Origin: Marisa cornuarietis | Lineage: Eukaryota > Mollusca > Gastropoda > Architaenioglossa > Ampullariidae | Reading direction: 5' to 3' | Assembly: GCA_004794655.1 (NCBI GenBank) | Contig: SMMW01000001.1 | Span: 2,108,001-2,172,000, forward strand | DNA: 64,000 nt | Shown: one piece after another, positions 21,571 to 34,152 of the stretch | Layout: every line of letters begins with the position of its first letter | Numbering within the stretch: position 1 is the stretch's first letter | The notes under the pieces: model-generated | Told to the model about the DNA's origin: nothing | Seen by the model: only the letters and a program-made list of their open reading frames with translations | The model's database searches: none | Program-made: the position numbers and the translations under genes

Positions 21571-24500
21571 AATAAAGTTTTCTTTTCCCCATGTTCCCTA
21601 CACAATATTGTTGCTTTTTTTAATGTATTATAACAAATATAAAGTTTTCAAATTTGCCTTTTACGTTTGATATAGTTAACCAGTTTCAGATTTAAAATGT
21701 TTTGGTTTTATAAATCTTACATCGTGTCCTTTTTTATCATTTTTAAGTTCAGCAGCTGTTTGATAATTATAAAAACAGGTTGCACATTTCAGTCTGAATG
21801 AGGGATTCCTAGGACTCATGATCATATTAGGAGTATATGTCTTTGATATAACTGGAGTGGAAAAGGTCCATCTCTTTGCTTGGAAGAGATTCTTTGGTTT
21901 GTCATTAAAACGTGTCGCATATATAAGCATATGGAGATTCCCACTGTATGTTACATCTGTTGTCCAAGCCACTAAGTATTGGCTTCAGTTATTGAAGGGC
22001 TCCACCCACTTGTTTCTTGAAGAAAACATACAATATGCTATATTTATTATATATGGAGGGAGACAAATCTTGTGTGCCAAGAGTAGGCAAGACACGGCTT
22101 TCTATGGGATGTGGCTGTGTGAATGTTTCAGCAGCTTGGGAATGAAAAAATGTTTCTTAAGAGATTAAAAAGTAGACTATTTAGTATTAAGAATATTGCA
22201 CAGGCTTAGAAAATAGTTATCATTTTAATGTACATTTAAGAGTTGACAGAAAAAGTAAACTGATGTTATTAACATGTAAATTGTAAGATGTCCTGGAGCA
22301 TTAGAAGATAAAGCACATCTTGTGGATTATGGGTATTTCGGTGTATGGGAGATTGTTAATGTTAGTGCTATAGTGCTGTTATCTCCTATTGCATTAGTCA
22401 TCCACTTGCATATATACACGGCATCCACTTACTGCCATTTTGTGATATAAGTTTGATCTTGTTTCGTAGTGTCTTCCATGATGTGGGTCCTATAGTTTTA
22501 ATGAGGAGAGCAACACACCAGTGAACTGCATGCTGGTAATGCCTATACATCATCACCCTTGCACTTGATTTCCTTGCCTTCCACATCAGGATGCGGCTAC
22601 TACCTCGGCAACACAAATACCCAAGTGCCGTCCCAGTCCAGGTATGTTATGTGGGTTTTTTTACTTTTTTTCTCACTTGACTACACTGTTGTCACAGCAC
22701 CTACTGGTACATGTCAAGATGAACAAAACCACTTAAAGTTGCCAAATATCACACTTGTGAATTTTATTCCTTCCATTTTGGTACAGGCGTTCTCTTTAGA
22801 GAATGAGCTACTTCTTCGTCTGGCCTTGACATTGGACTTCTGTCTCTCACAATTTGCTGAAGTCCTGCTCCCGTCAAGTGGTCATTATTGCCTTTGTGAG
22901 GACAGCTGGCAGTCCCGATGATTTGTTGTGGCTGACTGGACCTTGCATCGTGGTTTGGCAACTCAAGTGTCCTGGTTCTTTTCCCAAGTCTTTGCATCTA
23001 AGAAAGTGGCTGCCTTGGACTTGAAGAAAAACCAGCCTTTGTGTCGAAGAAGTGCCCCATGCACATTGTACCTTTCTTAAATCTCCCCCACATTCATTCA
23101 TTTGCATACTAGCAAGGAATGCTATGGGTCAATCACACCACAAACATTCTTTCAACAATTAGTGGGAGCAAGTAGGGGGCCACACCCAGCAAACCCCGCC
23201 CTGCAGAGAGGAGGCTTTCCTCCTGCTGTGGTTATCTAGGTATGTCTGGCCAACCTATAAGTGGCAGAATACCCTTGGGTGCTTTCTGCTCTCCCTATGG
23301 TCCACACCTTCATCTTGGTGATGCAGCTCCCACCTGACAGCTTCATTAAATGCTTATGTTTCGCCTGAGTGCTTTCTGACCTGCTAGGGCTAGCTGTCTT
23401 ACATAAAGTGTCTGACAGGTTGTGCATGCAACTCTTGTTAACATAGGTGGGTTGTGATTGCGGACACAATGTAAATTTTCCCTAATTGTCCCTCATGTAA
23501 GTTACCACCTGACAGGGATATAGACAGGTACATAAACAAGTTGGTTTATTTATATGCAGACATTGTGCAGTCATAATTGCTTGCTGTATATGCTAATAAC
23601 CTTGCTGTAGTTAAATACTCAGAGCAGTTAAAAAAAAATATCATCCTTGCACTCACCCACATTCATGGCACATGGGCACATTCATTCACAACACTTTAAT
23701 TGGCTGATGATTCTATCACTTTTATCATGCTTTTCAAGGCAGTATAAATTATATTAGAATGCCATTATCAGTACCTGATACGAATTTTAACAGCTTTTTT
23801 TGTTTTGTTTCGCTTTAATATTTCAGGGATGTAGAAGAAATCTTGAAATTTAATTGGTATTTGTAGAAAAGCCTATCAGCATTTTCAACAGATAGTGAAA
23901 CATTTCTTAGATGACTTACATTACCTAGAGAGCTAACTGACCTTTTTACTTAGCCTTTAACATGTAAGTAAATCTCTGGCATATTTTTTCTCCAGCAAAT
24001 TTTTTTTTAAATTATGCATATTGTTGATGAAAAGGGACTTTTATTCTCATAATTTCCCAGTGGTTTTATGACATTAGAACTTTTTTGTTGAGTCATTATA
24101 TAATTAAAATTGGTATTCTGCACAAATGTTATTAGTATGTATACCCATCTTTGGTACCATCTTTATTACCTGTCTCAGAATTTTTTTTTCACCCTTCTGC
24201 ATTTCCCTTGCATCTGTAAGAGAAGTAGTGCTGTGTAGGCATGTATCTTTTATCACTCCTGGCTAAACTATAGTATGTTTTACAAAAAACTGACAAGAGA
24301 ATAAGAATAGTTACAACTTACATGAATAAAATAACATGCAATGCATATAAAAAGAAGACTAAAAAATTAATGACACTTAAAATTTGTTAGCCACCTATTT
24401 GTTTTTGGTCTGTTTAAGGCAGTCATTTTCAAAGTTGCTTAACATTTTCATCAGTGTAGTTTTGTCCATTATTCGTATGATGATATTGTTACATTTATCC

Positions 24501-27500
24501 ATGAAATAGTAATGATAGGGGTTGTCCAGTAAGACCTTACATTTTTTAATGTTATAATATTTTTTTCCCTGCATGGTAACTGCAAACTTGTTATATCAAA
24601 GTGCAATCTACTGTTTCGTGTAAAGGACTTGGTTACCATCTTAGTGGATGTAGAAGAGAAATGCATTGATTGATACTACTTATTTTTAATGATAATTTAA
24701 CATTTGAGAATGAAAATGATATTTATTATCTTTTTCTTCATTTCAGAAGAACATCTTTGCCGGAAAACAAAGGTATTTTTTATAAACTATCAGCTAAAAG
24801 TCACATAAAGAATGTTAAAATGTTTACAGAATTGCCTAACGACTTGTTTAGGAAAACAGGTCTGATGTTTTTGACAAATAAACTGGCTTGATCACAAATT
24901 CAAGCTGATTTGCAGGTCATGATGCTCAGTATTTTTGTACTAAGGCAGTGAGTGGCAGCGAAAGTTACAATTTTGAGGTCATTTGGTCATTTTGACATTT
25001 TTTTGCATTTTTATATGCTACAGTACAGCTTCAATATTTGTGCACAAGTGCTGTTTTCATACACTACAACTACTTTGATTTAGAGTGACAATACTTCATC
25101 TTTTCTGGTTTCTGTTTTTAACATCAACCATGTTTCTAACAAACTTCAAATTTTCTAGCTCCTCCAGCAGTGTTTCGTCATGCAGCTCAGCTTAACTCTC
25201 TTGGTTTGAAAGGCCACGATCGTGGCTTTGCTGGGTAGCACGGGCAAGGCGATTTTCATTACTTTTTATTGCAAAGCAACTTTTCTCTTTTCCAAAAATG
25301 TATAGGTTTCTTGGTCTGATGTTTATCTCAGAGCAGCAATAATAAAATAATAAACTTCACCACTGTCGTCTTCGCAGTCTTCAGTTATAAACCAGTCATT
25401 GTAATGTTCATTTTTATCTTGAACCAAGAGGGTTAAACGCAACTCCCTATCTATGACAATTGATAGTAACATATCAAGACTATTGTGACTCTTCTGCAGA
25501 AGTAATAAGTAAACAATACCCGACATACAGAGGAAAGAATTGCAAAAATTCATTTACTGTAAACAACCAGTGTTTTGTGTTTCTTAAAAAGCATGAAGCA
25601 AAAGCATCATAAAACTTTTCATGAGATGTGCAGCAAGTTGGATAAAAAGCTGAACGAACTTTGAAGACTGCTTTCACATACTACATTTTGTTTGTGAAAC
25701 GTATGTGGAACACTGAAGTCTGTCGCTGTGTGTTTGATATTGGTGCTAGCTATGATTGCATCTGGCTACATCCCACATAGGTGTCAGAACTGTTGTCATC
25801 CTCCTGACAGGTATGGGCTTAAAATCATGTGTCATCAGTACATGCTGCCATGCATGTGAAACTGGTAAAAAGCTACAAAAGCAAAGATCTCAGCAGTAGA
25901 ATACTTGATGAGTTTAACCATGATGGCTCTTCTGATATGATGGAGATGGAAGCAGCATATACTATCTGATTGTGATGCTTAAGCATACATAAAAACAAAA
26001 TTAGCCTCAGTGGAGAAAAACATAAAAATTGGGGAAAAAGGAAAGGATAAACCATGTCAGTAAACATCTTGGCACTGTGCTCAAATCTATCTGATGGCAA
26101 AAAAAGAGCATTCACACTGGGATACCATGGAACAGATCATCTAATCTAAAACACAATCTGCAAACTGTTTATTATAATCACTTGTTTTGCATTAATAACT
26201 CAATAGATACCATAAAAAGGGCATTTTTGCTTCTATATACCGCTGACATTCCACAGACAACAGCACTTCTCATGAGTTTTGTCCTCAGTAGCAGCTCCTT
26301 CCAGCTGGCACTGTCCCACCACAAGGTTCCAGAAGCCTGCAAGACAATGATGCACTACCATTTGAACAATGAGAAATTAAGCAACCACATTTTGACCTAT
26401 TTTTGATAATGAGGAACACCCATTGAGCAGATTCATGTCTAGCAAGACCCAAAATGGTAAAATGTGCGCATAGCCCTACATGGTTTCAGTACATCAAGGA
26501 ATATTTTGCAGGTTCACTTTGTCATCCTCAAAAGAAATTTCTTTTTTGGTGCATATGAAATGTATTTTTGACCATATCTGACATTTTTATGTTTTTTTTT
26601 TTACTTTTGTCCAGCATGCCAGTTTTTTAAAGAAGACATTAGGAGAAAAAAAATTGCTTCCTTGCCAGGTCTGTTAATCCATTTTTAAGAAATCAGCATT
26701 CAGTAAATGCATTTTCATTACTAAGTATTGAAAATCTGTTTAGAGTTTATCCACCAACATAGTTAGAACATTGCCTTTGGAACCAGTTTTTAGACAGATC
26801 AAAAACAGATGATTATAAAAATCAGTGAATGCTGGGTTTTTTTTCAAGCAGTTATCTTAATTTGATTTATCTGCAGTCTAATACTTGCCAGGTTTCCATG
26901 CTGCTGAGAGTTAAATTCGCATTTCAGGCAGTGTTCTAGTCAAAACCAACTGGAAGAACACTGCACTGAGTCACTTGTTTAGTTGATGGGTAAATAGTCT
27001 TTCTAAACACAAGAAACTGTTTGAAATTTTTCATCATTGTTGCTGTCAGTTCAGAGGGAATAGTCCAGTTCTTATTCAGCAAATTACTTTTGGCTCATTT
27101 ATGAAATCAACTGATTTATTGTCTGTATTGGACATTTTGCACCATCAGGGTCAATGTAAATTTTCTTCTCTGCTTCGGTAAAAGCACCAGTTGCTGATAG
27201 TGGCAAGTTAATAAAAATAATAATACTTTTTATTTATACAGCACCTAACCTAAAATCAAAGCAGGCTCAAGGCATTTTACATGTTTATGCATACATGAAC
27301 TTATACACCATCTGTAGTCCTCAAATGCACCATACAAATTCACTTTCAGATATGTCTCTCACCTAAACACCTATACATAGGGTGCAGGAAACTAGAGTAC
27401 CTGTCAGAAAGCTTTTAGTGGTCAGCTTGTAAACAGATGTTACATCCAGAGAGTGATGCATTGGAGTCAAGATGGCAACCAGTTTTCACTGGCTTTGTGA

Positions 27501-29470
27501 CAGGCAATTTAGCTGTTGGATTATCTACTACCCCAGCAATCCTCAGAACCATAACAATAGCATCATTGATGGAAAGCTGAAATTCATCCTTGATTTGTTC
27601 TGACAATGCACAAAAATATTAAGTGCACTTTTAAAATGGTTTTTTTTGGGGGGGGGGGGATGCTTTCGTTTTTCTGACTCCTTTTACACAATATTGTGGT
27701 CTACATAAGAATTGCTAAAGTCAAAATAACAATATGTACAGTTGGCAATGATTGCATATTGAAAAGTTGTAAAAGAACATGATAAAACTTAGAAGTGGAA
27801 AAAGCCACATGCCTGCAAATTGTGGTAATTCTATCTTTAGCCTCATTTCTTTTAAAAAATTAACAGAAAATTGTATGGATAAACAACTCTGGATGAGTTT
27901 GGATGAACTAGAAAAAAAAAAGAATCAGAATGAGATATAACTACTTCTGATGATAAGAATATTCATGTAGGGTGTTTCACAAGTTTATGTGCACAGCTGG
28001 GTTTGATTTCTCATCAGAAACCAGCCAGGCTTAAATGAGATGTTTCCCCGCCACCTCACTTGAATATTATCTTGATTATCAATAGTCATAATCAGATATC
28101 AACAACTCAGAACTGTTTGAGTAATGAGACTTGCAACTCCTCTGTTTTTAACCTCTGCAGAAGTTAATGCAAATGAATCTTTAAATGCATTGATGAAAGG
28201 TTTCAGAACTACAGGACTCCCTCAGTGTATAAGAATGAATAAGGAAGAAACCATTTGTGGAACAACCAGATACTGCCTAATAATTGGTCATGTGCTACAT
28301 GCATAATAACTTTTTCTTAGCTTCTAAAAAAATGTAGTTCTTATTCCATATCTCATCAGTTTCAGTATGTGTATATGTGTGTGTGTGAGAGAAATTATTT
28401 CAACATGTATATTTATGTATTTATCTGTATATTGTTAGCATGAGGCTTATCTGGAATTGCCCTTGTGGCTAAATAAAGTTGTATATGCCATGACATCTGA
28501 GAAAGTGGGTATCAATATACAAAAAAAACATTAATGTTTATTTAATACTGTGGCAGGAGCACACCAAGAGTTGTCTATAAACTAGGATAAAGAACATAAA
28601 TAAGAAAAAAGATCAAGATCAATAAGAGTAGAAAAATGTATATTAAAAAACAAACATACAGTACGGGCTTGTTTGAATTGTTGATATTATTGTCATTTTA
28701 AATGTGCATTTGTGTGTAAAGATGTACAGAGCTATATTTGCATAAACAAACTGCTTGTAACATTGTCCTGTATGCGTGTGCTAAGTTGATTCAGGACCTA
28801 AAGGTCCCCTGATGTAATTTTTAGCTGATCAGCTGGTGGTAGTATCTGAGACTGAAGACTCTGATGGCAGTAAAATAAGTAGTACAATCCCTGCTATAAT
28901 AATATAAAAATCTTTCAGGAGAGTGTTCAGTAGCAGGGAGTGAGAAACAGAACAGCATAAGGGACTGGATTTTCTCTTTGTCATATGCTGCTAGCTGGCA
29001 GTGTGAGAAAATGCAACACAGTAATATTTATAAGTTGAAAAAACAGAACAACTGCAGGTGACATGCATGAAGGTTCTGGGGAGTCATTTTGTTTGGTCTG
29101 GTGCACATAAAGTCCTACATTTGTGTAGGTGATAACTTATTGTCTTCATATTTCTTTTGTTGTGTTTCTGGAGCAGATTTCCCAGAGGTATGATTATTAT
29201 AGCTATTTCTTAATCTGGACAGCAAGATGGGTTAGAAGTATATATATGGACTAGACCTATGTAATACATAATGAGAGGATACACAAACCATTAATGTGCT
29301 ATCAAAAGTTAAAAAAATAGTTTTAAAAGTGATGGATATTTTGAAGAAATTTGTGCAGGTATCCAAATCAAAATCTGACTCTTCATCTAAGCTTTTGTTT
29401 GTCGCATGTCATCCAATGTCGCTGGATGCACAATTGCAGCCACCACAATCATATAGCCACTTGCTCTGCC
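21571..29470. other. Gene-poor stretch of the ARID4-FUT8 interval
   Basis: About 7.9 kb without a recognisable gene. A 97-codon minus-strand frame at 21676-21972 has protein-like composition but no identified homologue. Minus-strand frames between 22398 and 23469 lie in slightly GC-richer DNA with scattered stops and may be an old unidentified element. At 27208-27400 a stretch starting ATAATACTTTTTATTTATAC looks like a dispersed repeat. CCTTGTGGCTAAATAAAG at 28461-28478 resembles a LINE 3' end. The rest is AT-rich with no signal I can support. Confidence 0.4.
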
Positions 29471-29479
29471 AGAGATGAG

Positions 29480-31240
29480 ACACGACATTCCTACTGAACC
29501 ACCGCTGAACGTAGAACAAAGTGGAGGCAGAAGCTGAACGGAAAGACATGAAGACAACCTACCAGATCACAAGAAAACTACGAGGTGGCCGAAGGCACAA
29601 CCAGGACCTCTTGGTCAAAAGAGCAGATCGAGCCAAACTGAAGCGATGGGGGGGTGGGGGGGGGAACATTTGCAACAGATTCTAAACCAGCCAGACCCCT
29701 CTGTGCTACCCCAAATAACTCAAGTAGTAGAAGACCTAGACATCAACACTCGCCCCATTACACTACAAGAAATTAAGGAAGCCATTCACAAAAAGGAAGA
29801 ATGGCCAGGAGGGGACAGTGTATGTGCTGAAATGCTGAAAGAAGAAGAGGAAGAGACACCGTGTATCCTACAAAGCATCCTCCATGAGATTTGGGACAGT
29901 GAAGAAATCCCTGCTGATTTGAGGAATGGTGTTATAGTCAAGATACTGAAGAAAGGAGACCTAAGTGACTCAATAACTGGAGAGGCATCACATTGTTATC
30001 CCTCATCAGAAAAGGTTTCACCCGTGTAGTTCTCCAGCACATTACAGCACCAGTAGACACTATACTCTGACAAGAACAAGCCGGCTTCTGGAAAGGACAA
30101 TCATGTATCAACCATATCTTTGTGCTGCAACAGATCCTGGAACAATCACAGGATTTTAACAGTCCACAATATACCTTTATCAACTTTAAGAAGGCATTTG
30201 ACAGTCTAAATTTTGCCTTTCTGTGGAAGATTGTACGTCACTATGGCATCGCAAAGAAACTGGTCAATGTCATCAAGTCTTTATACAAAAACTTTGAGTG
30301 CCAAGTCATCCACAACAACCAGCTGACAGAACCCTTTAGAGTGGACACAGGCAGCAAACAGGAGTGCATCCTGTCACCGATACTATTCTCACTGGCCATT
30401 GATTGGCTAATGCGCAGTATCACTCAGGGAAGTCAACAGGGCTCACAGTGGACTCTAATGAGAGTCTTGGAGGATGTAGACTATGCCGACAACCTAGGAC
30501 TATTATCCCATAAGCACCAAGACCTCCAACAAAAGACCGATAAACTTAATAAGACTGCCAGCAGGACAGGAGTCTACATTCGGAAAACACTTAAGTCTTA
30601 AGGAACAACGTGAAGAATAATAACCCTATCACAATCAGCGGGAGTCCACTACTGGAGGTAAAAGAATTTGTGTACCTAGGCAGCAAGGAGGCATCTGATG
30701 GTGACTGTGAACAAGAGGTCAACACTAGGATCAGCAAAGCCAACCAAGCTTTTGCAATGCTTAAGCCCGTCTGAAGATTCACTAGCCTTAGCATCCACAC
30801 AAAGATCAGGATCTTCAAAAGCAACATCCTTAGTATTCTCCCATATGATTTAGAGTGCTGGAAGACCACAACCTCAACTGAGAAAAACCAGAAGTGTTCC
30901 AAACTAAGTGTTTGTGATGCATACAAAAGATCTGGCCAAACATCATCTTGAATGAAGAGCTGCGAGACAGGGCAGGGACGTGCACCTTTGCAGAAGCAAT
31001 CCAACTATGACAATGGCTAGGACATGTGTGCCACATGCTTCTAGACTCCATCCTCAGAACAGCCCTGTGATGGGAAAGAGGAATAGAGGGAGGCCCAAAG
31101 AGACATGGAGGCGAACCATCAAGAAGAACCCTAAGAGCACTGAAGACAGCCCCCGGAACAGCAGCAGACAGAATCAGATGGAGGTCCCTTGTTGTTGCCT
31201 CACGTGCCAGACGGTACAGAGAGGACTGATTGATTGATTG
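29480..31240 (+). pseudogene. RTE-like LINE, longest relic, 3' end preserved
   Basis: Consecutive frames encode a non-LTR reverse transcriptase. The first block has LQEIKEAIHKKEEWPGGDSV, AEMLKEEEEE and ILKKGDLSDS (29646-30029). The second has AGFWKGQSCINHIFVLQQIL, FINFKKAFDSLNFAFLWKIV, QECILSPILFSLAIDWLMR and VDYADNLGLLSH (about 30080-30600). The catalytic YADD is YADN here, and stops separate the blocks. The C-terminal part near 31070-31200 has GKRNRGRPKETWRRTIKKN, typical of RTE-like 3' ORF ends. The copy ends in a short TGAT repeat (31226-31240), as RTE elements often do. It is 5' truncated, frameshifted and inactive. Confidence 0.82.
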
Positions 31241-31489
31241 TATACACATACCCACAAAAGAAAAGCAGACCCCCTCCCCATGCCCAAGTAAAAAATAATT
31301 GTTAAAAAACCTAATGGGGAAAGGTAAAAAAGAAACCCTGGAGAAAACACCTGCACACACTGCCTGAATAAATGTCTCTGAGTGCGATAGAGGTATGCTA
31401 GCTCGATCTGAGGTTCGCTACAATGTCTCGTACAGACTGGAGCCAATAGCCCCCACACCATGACACGCTTTAGTCGTGAAGTTATTTTT

Positions 31490-32480
31490 GCGGCAAAACT
31501 GCGTGTACAAGGAAGGGATGGACAAGGGAACCCCTAAAGGTAAAGACAGCTTTCTAGCAGAGGATGTGTGACATCATGAGGTGACAGCAAAAAGGCCTTC
31601 AAACTACTAAAGACCCTCACTAAGACAGATCAGTATAAGTCATCAAAGACAGCAATGGTCAGCTTTTCACAGAAAACAATGCTGTACGCCAGTGTTTCTC
31701 AACCTTTTACTTGTGACGCCCCCCCAGAAGAAAAAAGGTACGTCTGTGCCCCCCACCCTTACCCACTAATACCTATATAAGATATGAGAAAATGACCGCC
31801 TTCGCACCCCCCTTGTTGAGAACCGCTGCTGTACGCAACCGATGGACTGAATATTGCAAAGACCTGTATGTACAACATCCAGCTGAAGACCGATGCCAAC
31901 ATCCTCCAAAACAACCAGACTAGAGACAGTGAACCTGCAGACCTACCAGTCCTACAGGAAGAGGTTGAAAGAACTGTACACGGTCTGAAGGAAGGAAAGA
32001 CATGTTGATAATGTGCCTGCTGAAGCAGGGTGGGGAAGAAACTACAAAGGCCCTCACTGTCCTCTACCAAAGAGTCTGGGAACATAAGGAATGGCCCAAA
32101 GAATGGACACAGTCACTAATCATACCCTTCCCCAAAAATGAAAACAGTAAACAGTGCCAGAACTACAGAACCATAAATCTTATCAGCCACCTAAGCAAAG
32201 TCATGCTAAAGGTCATATAAAACTACATCAGCACCAATGGCAGAAGAGCTGCTAGCAGAAGACCACGAAGAAGCACAGTGAAGCAGATCTTCAACTGTCG
32301 CATCCTTATAGAAAATCATCTTCAACATCAGCGGGACTTCTACCATAAGTTTGAGGTATTTGACAGTCTTGCACGAGGGGCTTTGGCAGGTGATGCGAAA
32401 ATTGAGCATCGAAGAAGGCCTCGTTCAAGTCATCGAAGCGCTGTCTATGGATGCCACTTAGTTCCCACTGAATTAATAAT
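31490..32480 (+). pseudogene. Second RTE-like LINE relic, interrupted by a MITE
   Basis: A different RTE-like copy. The part before 31690 and the part from 31837 are one element split by a nested hAT MITE. The later part reads EAGWGRNYKG in one frame, or GGEETTKALTVLYQRVWEHK in the correct one. EWPKEWTQSLIIPFPKNENS, QNYRTINLISHLSKVMLKVI, QIFNCRILIENHLQHQRDFY and a frameshifted KAFD-type block follow, ending near 32470. These are the N-terminal and central RT motifs. The catalytic YADD motif and 3' end are missing. It sits just downstream of the previous relic in the same orientation. Confidence 0.78.
31690..31828 (+). mobile_element. hAT-type MITE with 8-bp target duplication, nested in a LINE
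   Basis: A 139-bp element with terminal inverted repeats CAGTGTTTCTCAAC (left) and GTTGAGAACCGCTG (right, reading CAGCGGTTCTCAAC in reverse). It is flanked by perfect 8-bp duplications CTGTACGC at 31682-31689 and 31829-31836. TIRs beginning CAG(T/C)G with 8-bp duplications are diagnostic of hAT transposons. No transposase is present, so it is non-autonomous. Removing it restores the continuity of the surrounding LINE relic. Confidence 0.93.
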
Positions 32481-34100
32481 AGAAACTTGACTATTTACCA
32501 TCAATGCACGTTAATTTATGGTTCACGTAGCATAACGCGTTTAAATTACGAGCGCGAACCTGTATGGCTGCATAAATAAGTATATATGTAGATCAAGCCT
32601 CAAAGAGCGACCTATATACGATCTGCTTAACGCTTCGTGTATTTGGTAAAACTTTGAGACATACGTGTTCGTGGTCCATCTAGTCTTGAGATTGCACATA
32701 TCACTTAGCCATTGTCTTGAGATAAAGTGCAAAATGATTAGACGGTGACTTGTAATAGTACTTGTTCTCCCCTCGTTGCTAGGCCTTGAACTTAATACAG
32801 CAGAAACACAAGAAGGCACAAACATCAAAATGCAGCATGCAAGGAAAGTGTGTGTTTGTGAGAGAGAGAGAGTGAATTAGATCCTTTAATCAAGAACTTG
32901 TATCACACATCCGTGCTCTAATACTTCTAGCCCCCACCACTAACCACGACAGCAATGTTTGCTATTGCAGCTGTAGTAACATAGAAGTGTCCGTTCCTTG
33001 TTTGCTTCGATCATGATCTTTGACGTTATCAACATATAAAGCACATATTTATTGATCTATATTAATTTCACAGTTTATCAAAGACGATGACCCACGTGAA
33101 CATAAGTTATCACAGCTTGACTATTAATAGGAACAGCCCACTTTCGACAATCGCGTATGAAGTAGTTGCGAGTAGTGTCCCTTGGTGTGATAAAGGGAAG
33201 TAACACTGTAGGGCTATATTTTTTTCGGTCTGCAACGTTGTTTGGAAACGCAGACAGCAGACATTTCCCATTTGTTTTCAGACGGAGCCTTTACGGCGAT
33301 CAAGTAAACTTTTCGAGAATGCAAAAGGTAAAGTCTTCTATATTTTTTAATCTCGTAAAAATGATCATCAATGCTTATTTCTTTCAGCGAATTTCCTTAT
33401 CAGTGATACCGTAAAATGAATAATGTTGTGCTTGTACATTACCAGTAGATTTGACAATGTCTGGTGTCATGGTTCAAGTTAGATATCTGATCGGCAGATC
33501 CTTTTGTGGAAGGGAACTGTCGAAGAAACTTCCTAAAAGTTATTGATTATTTGTCGAAATATTGCTTTTAATTAGGTTTCAAACAAGGACAATGGAAACC
33601 TGCCTTCTTTTTTTCCCTTCGCACACAAAATAAATAATAATTATATTAACAATAAATAAAAAGTGGGAAAAGTAAGTGATCTCTTCCAGAATTGCTAAGA
33701 CTTTTGATATAGTCTGAACCGTTAATAGTAACTAAAGCTTTGAAGCAGCAAATTCACATGAAGCTTTATTCATTGACATAATATTTTTTTTCCCAAGGAA
33801 GTATGTGTAATCCCCTACTGAAGAGCAATAACAACAGTCACAAAATACAAGGCTAAAACTGAGATGATAATGTTGACATGTAAAATAAAAATTTTGGCTC
33901 ATGTTAATAACTGATAGCATTGAGTGTTCTTGTCTATTCAGCAGTGTCCAACACAATGGCAAGAAAAAGATCTTCTCTACCTTCCAAATGTGTAATTTTG
34001 AAATGATGATAGAAGAGTTTCAATGTCAGGTTGTTTAGCCCTTGACTTTTATTAATCTTTTCAAGTCACAGTAATTAGACACTTGCACAATCACCTCTCA

Positions 34101-34110
<10 letters not shown>

Positions 34111-34149
<39 letters not shown>
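34111..34149. repeat. (AC)n microsatellite
   Basis: About 19 perfect AC units, preceded by a short CT run. Confidence 0.97.

Positions 34150-34152
<3 letters not shown>

Noticed and set aside
22398..23469. Series of minus-strand frames suggesting a gene
   Set aside because: Frames change with no splice sites between them, and no recognised motif was found. Probably an old element or chance.
27415..27606. Minus-strand frame with protein-like residues (IKDEFQLSINDAIVMVLRIA)
   Set aside because: No splice context or family recognised, and it is next to a dispersed-repeat-like segment. Too weak to call.
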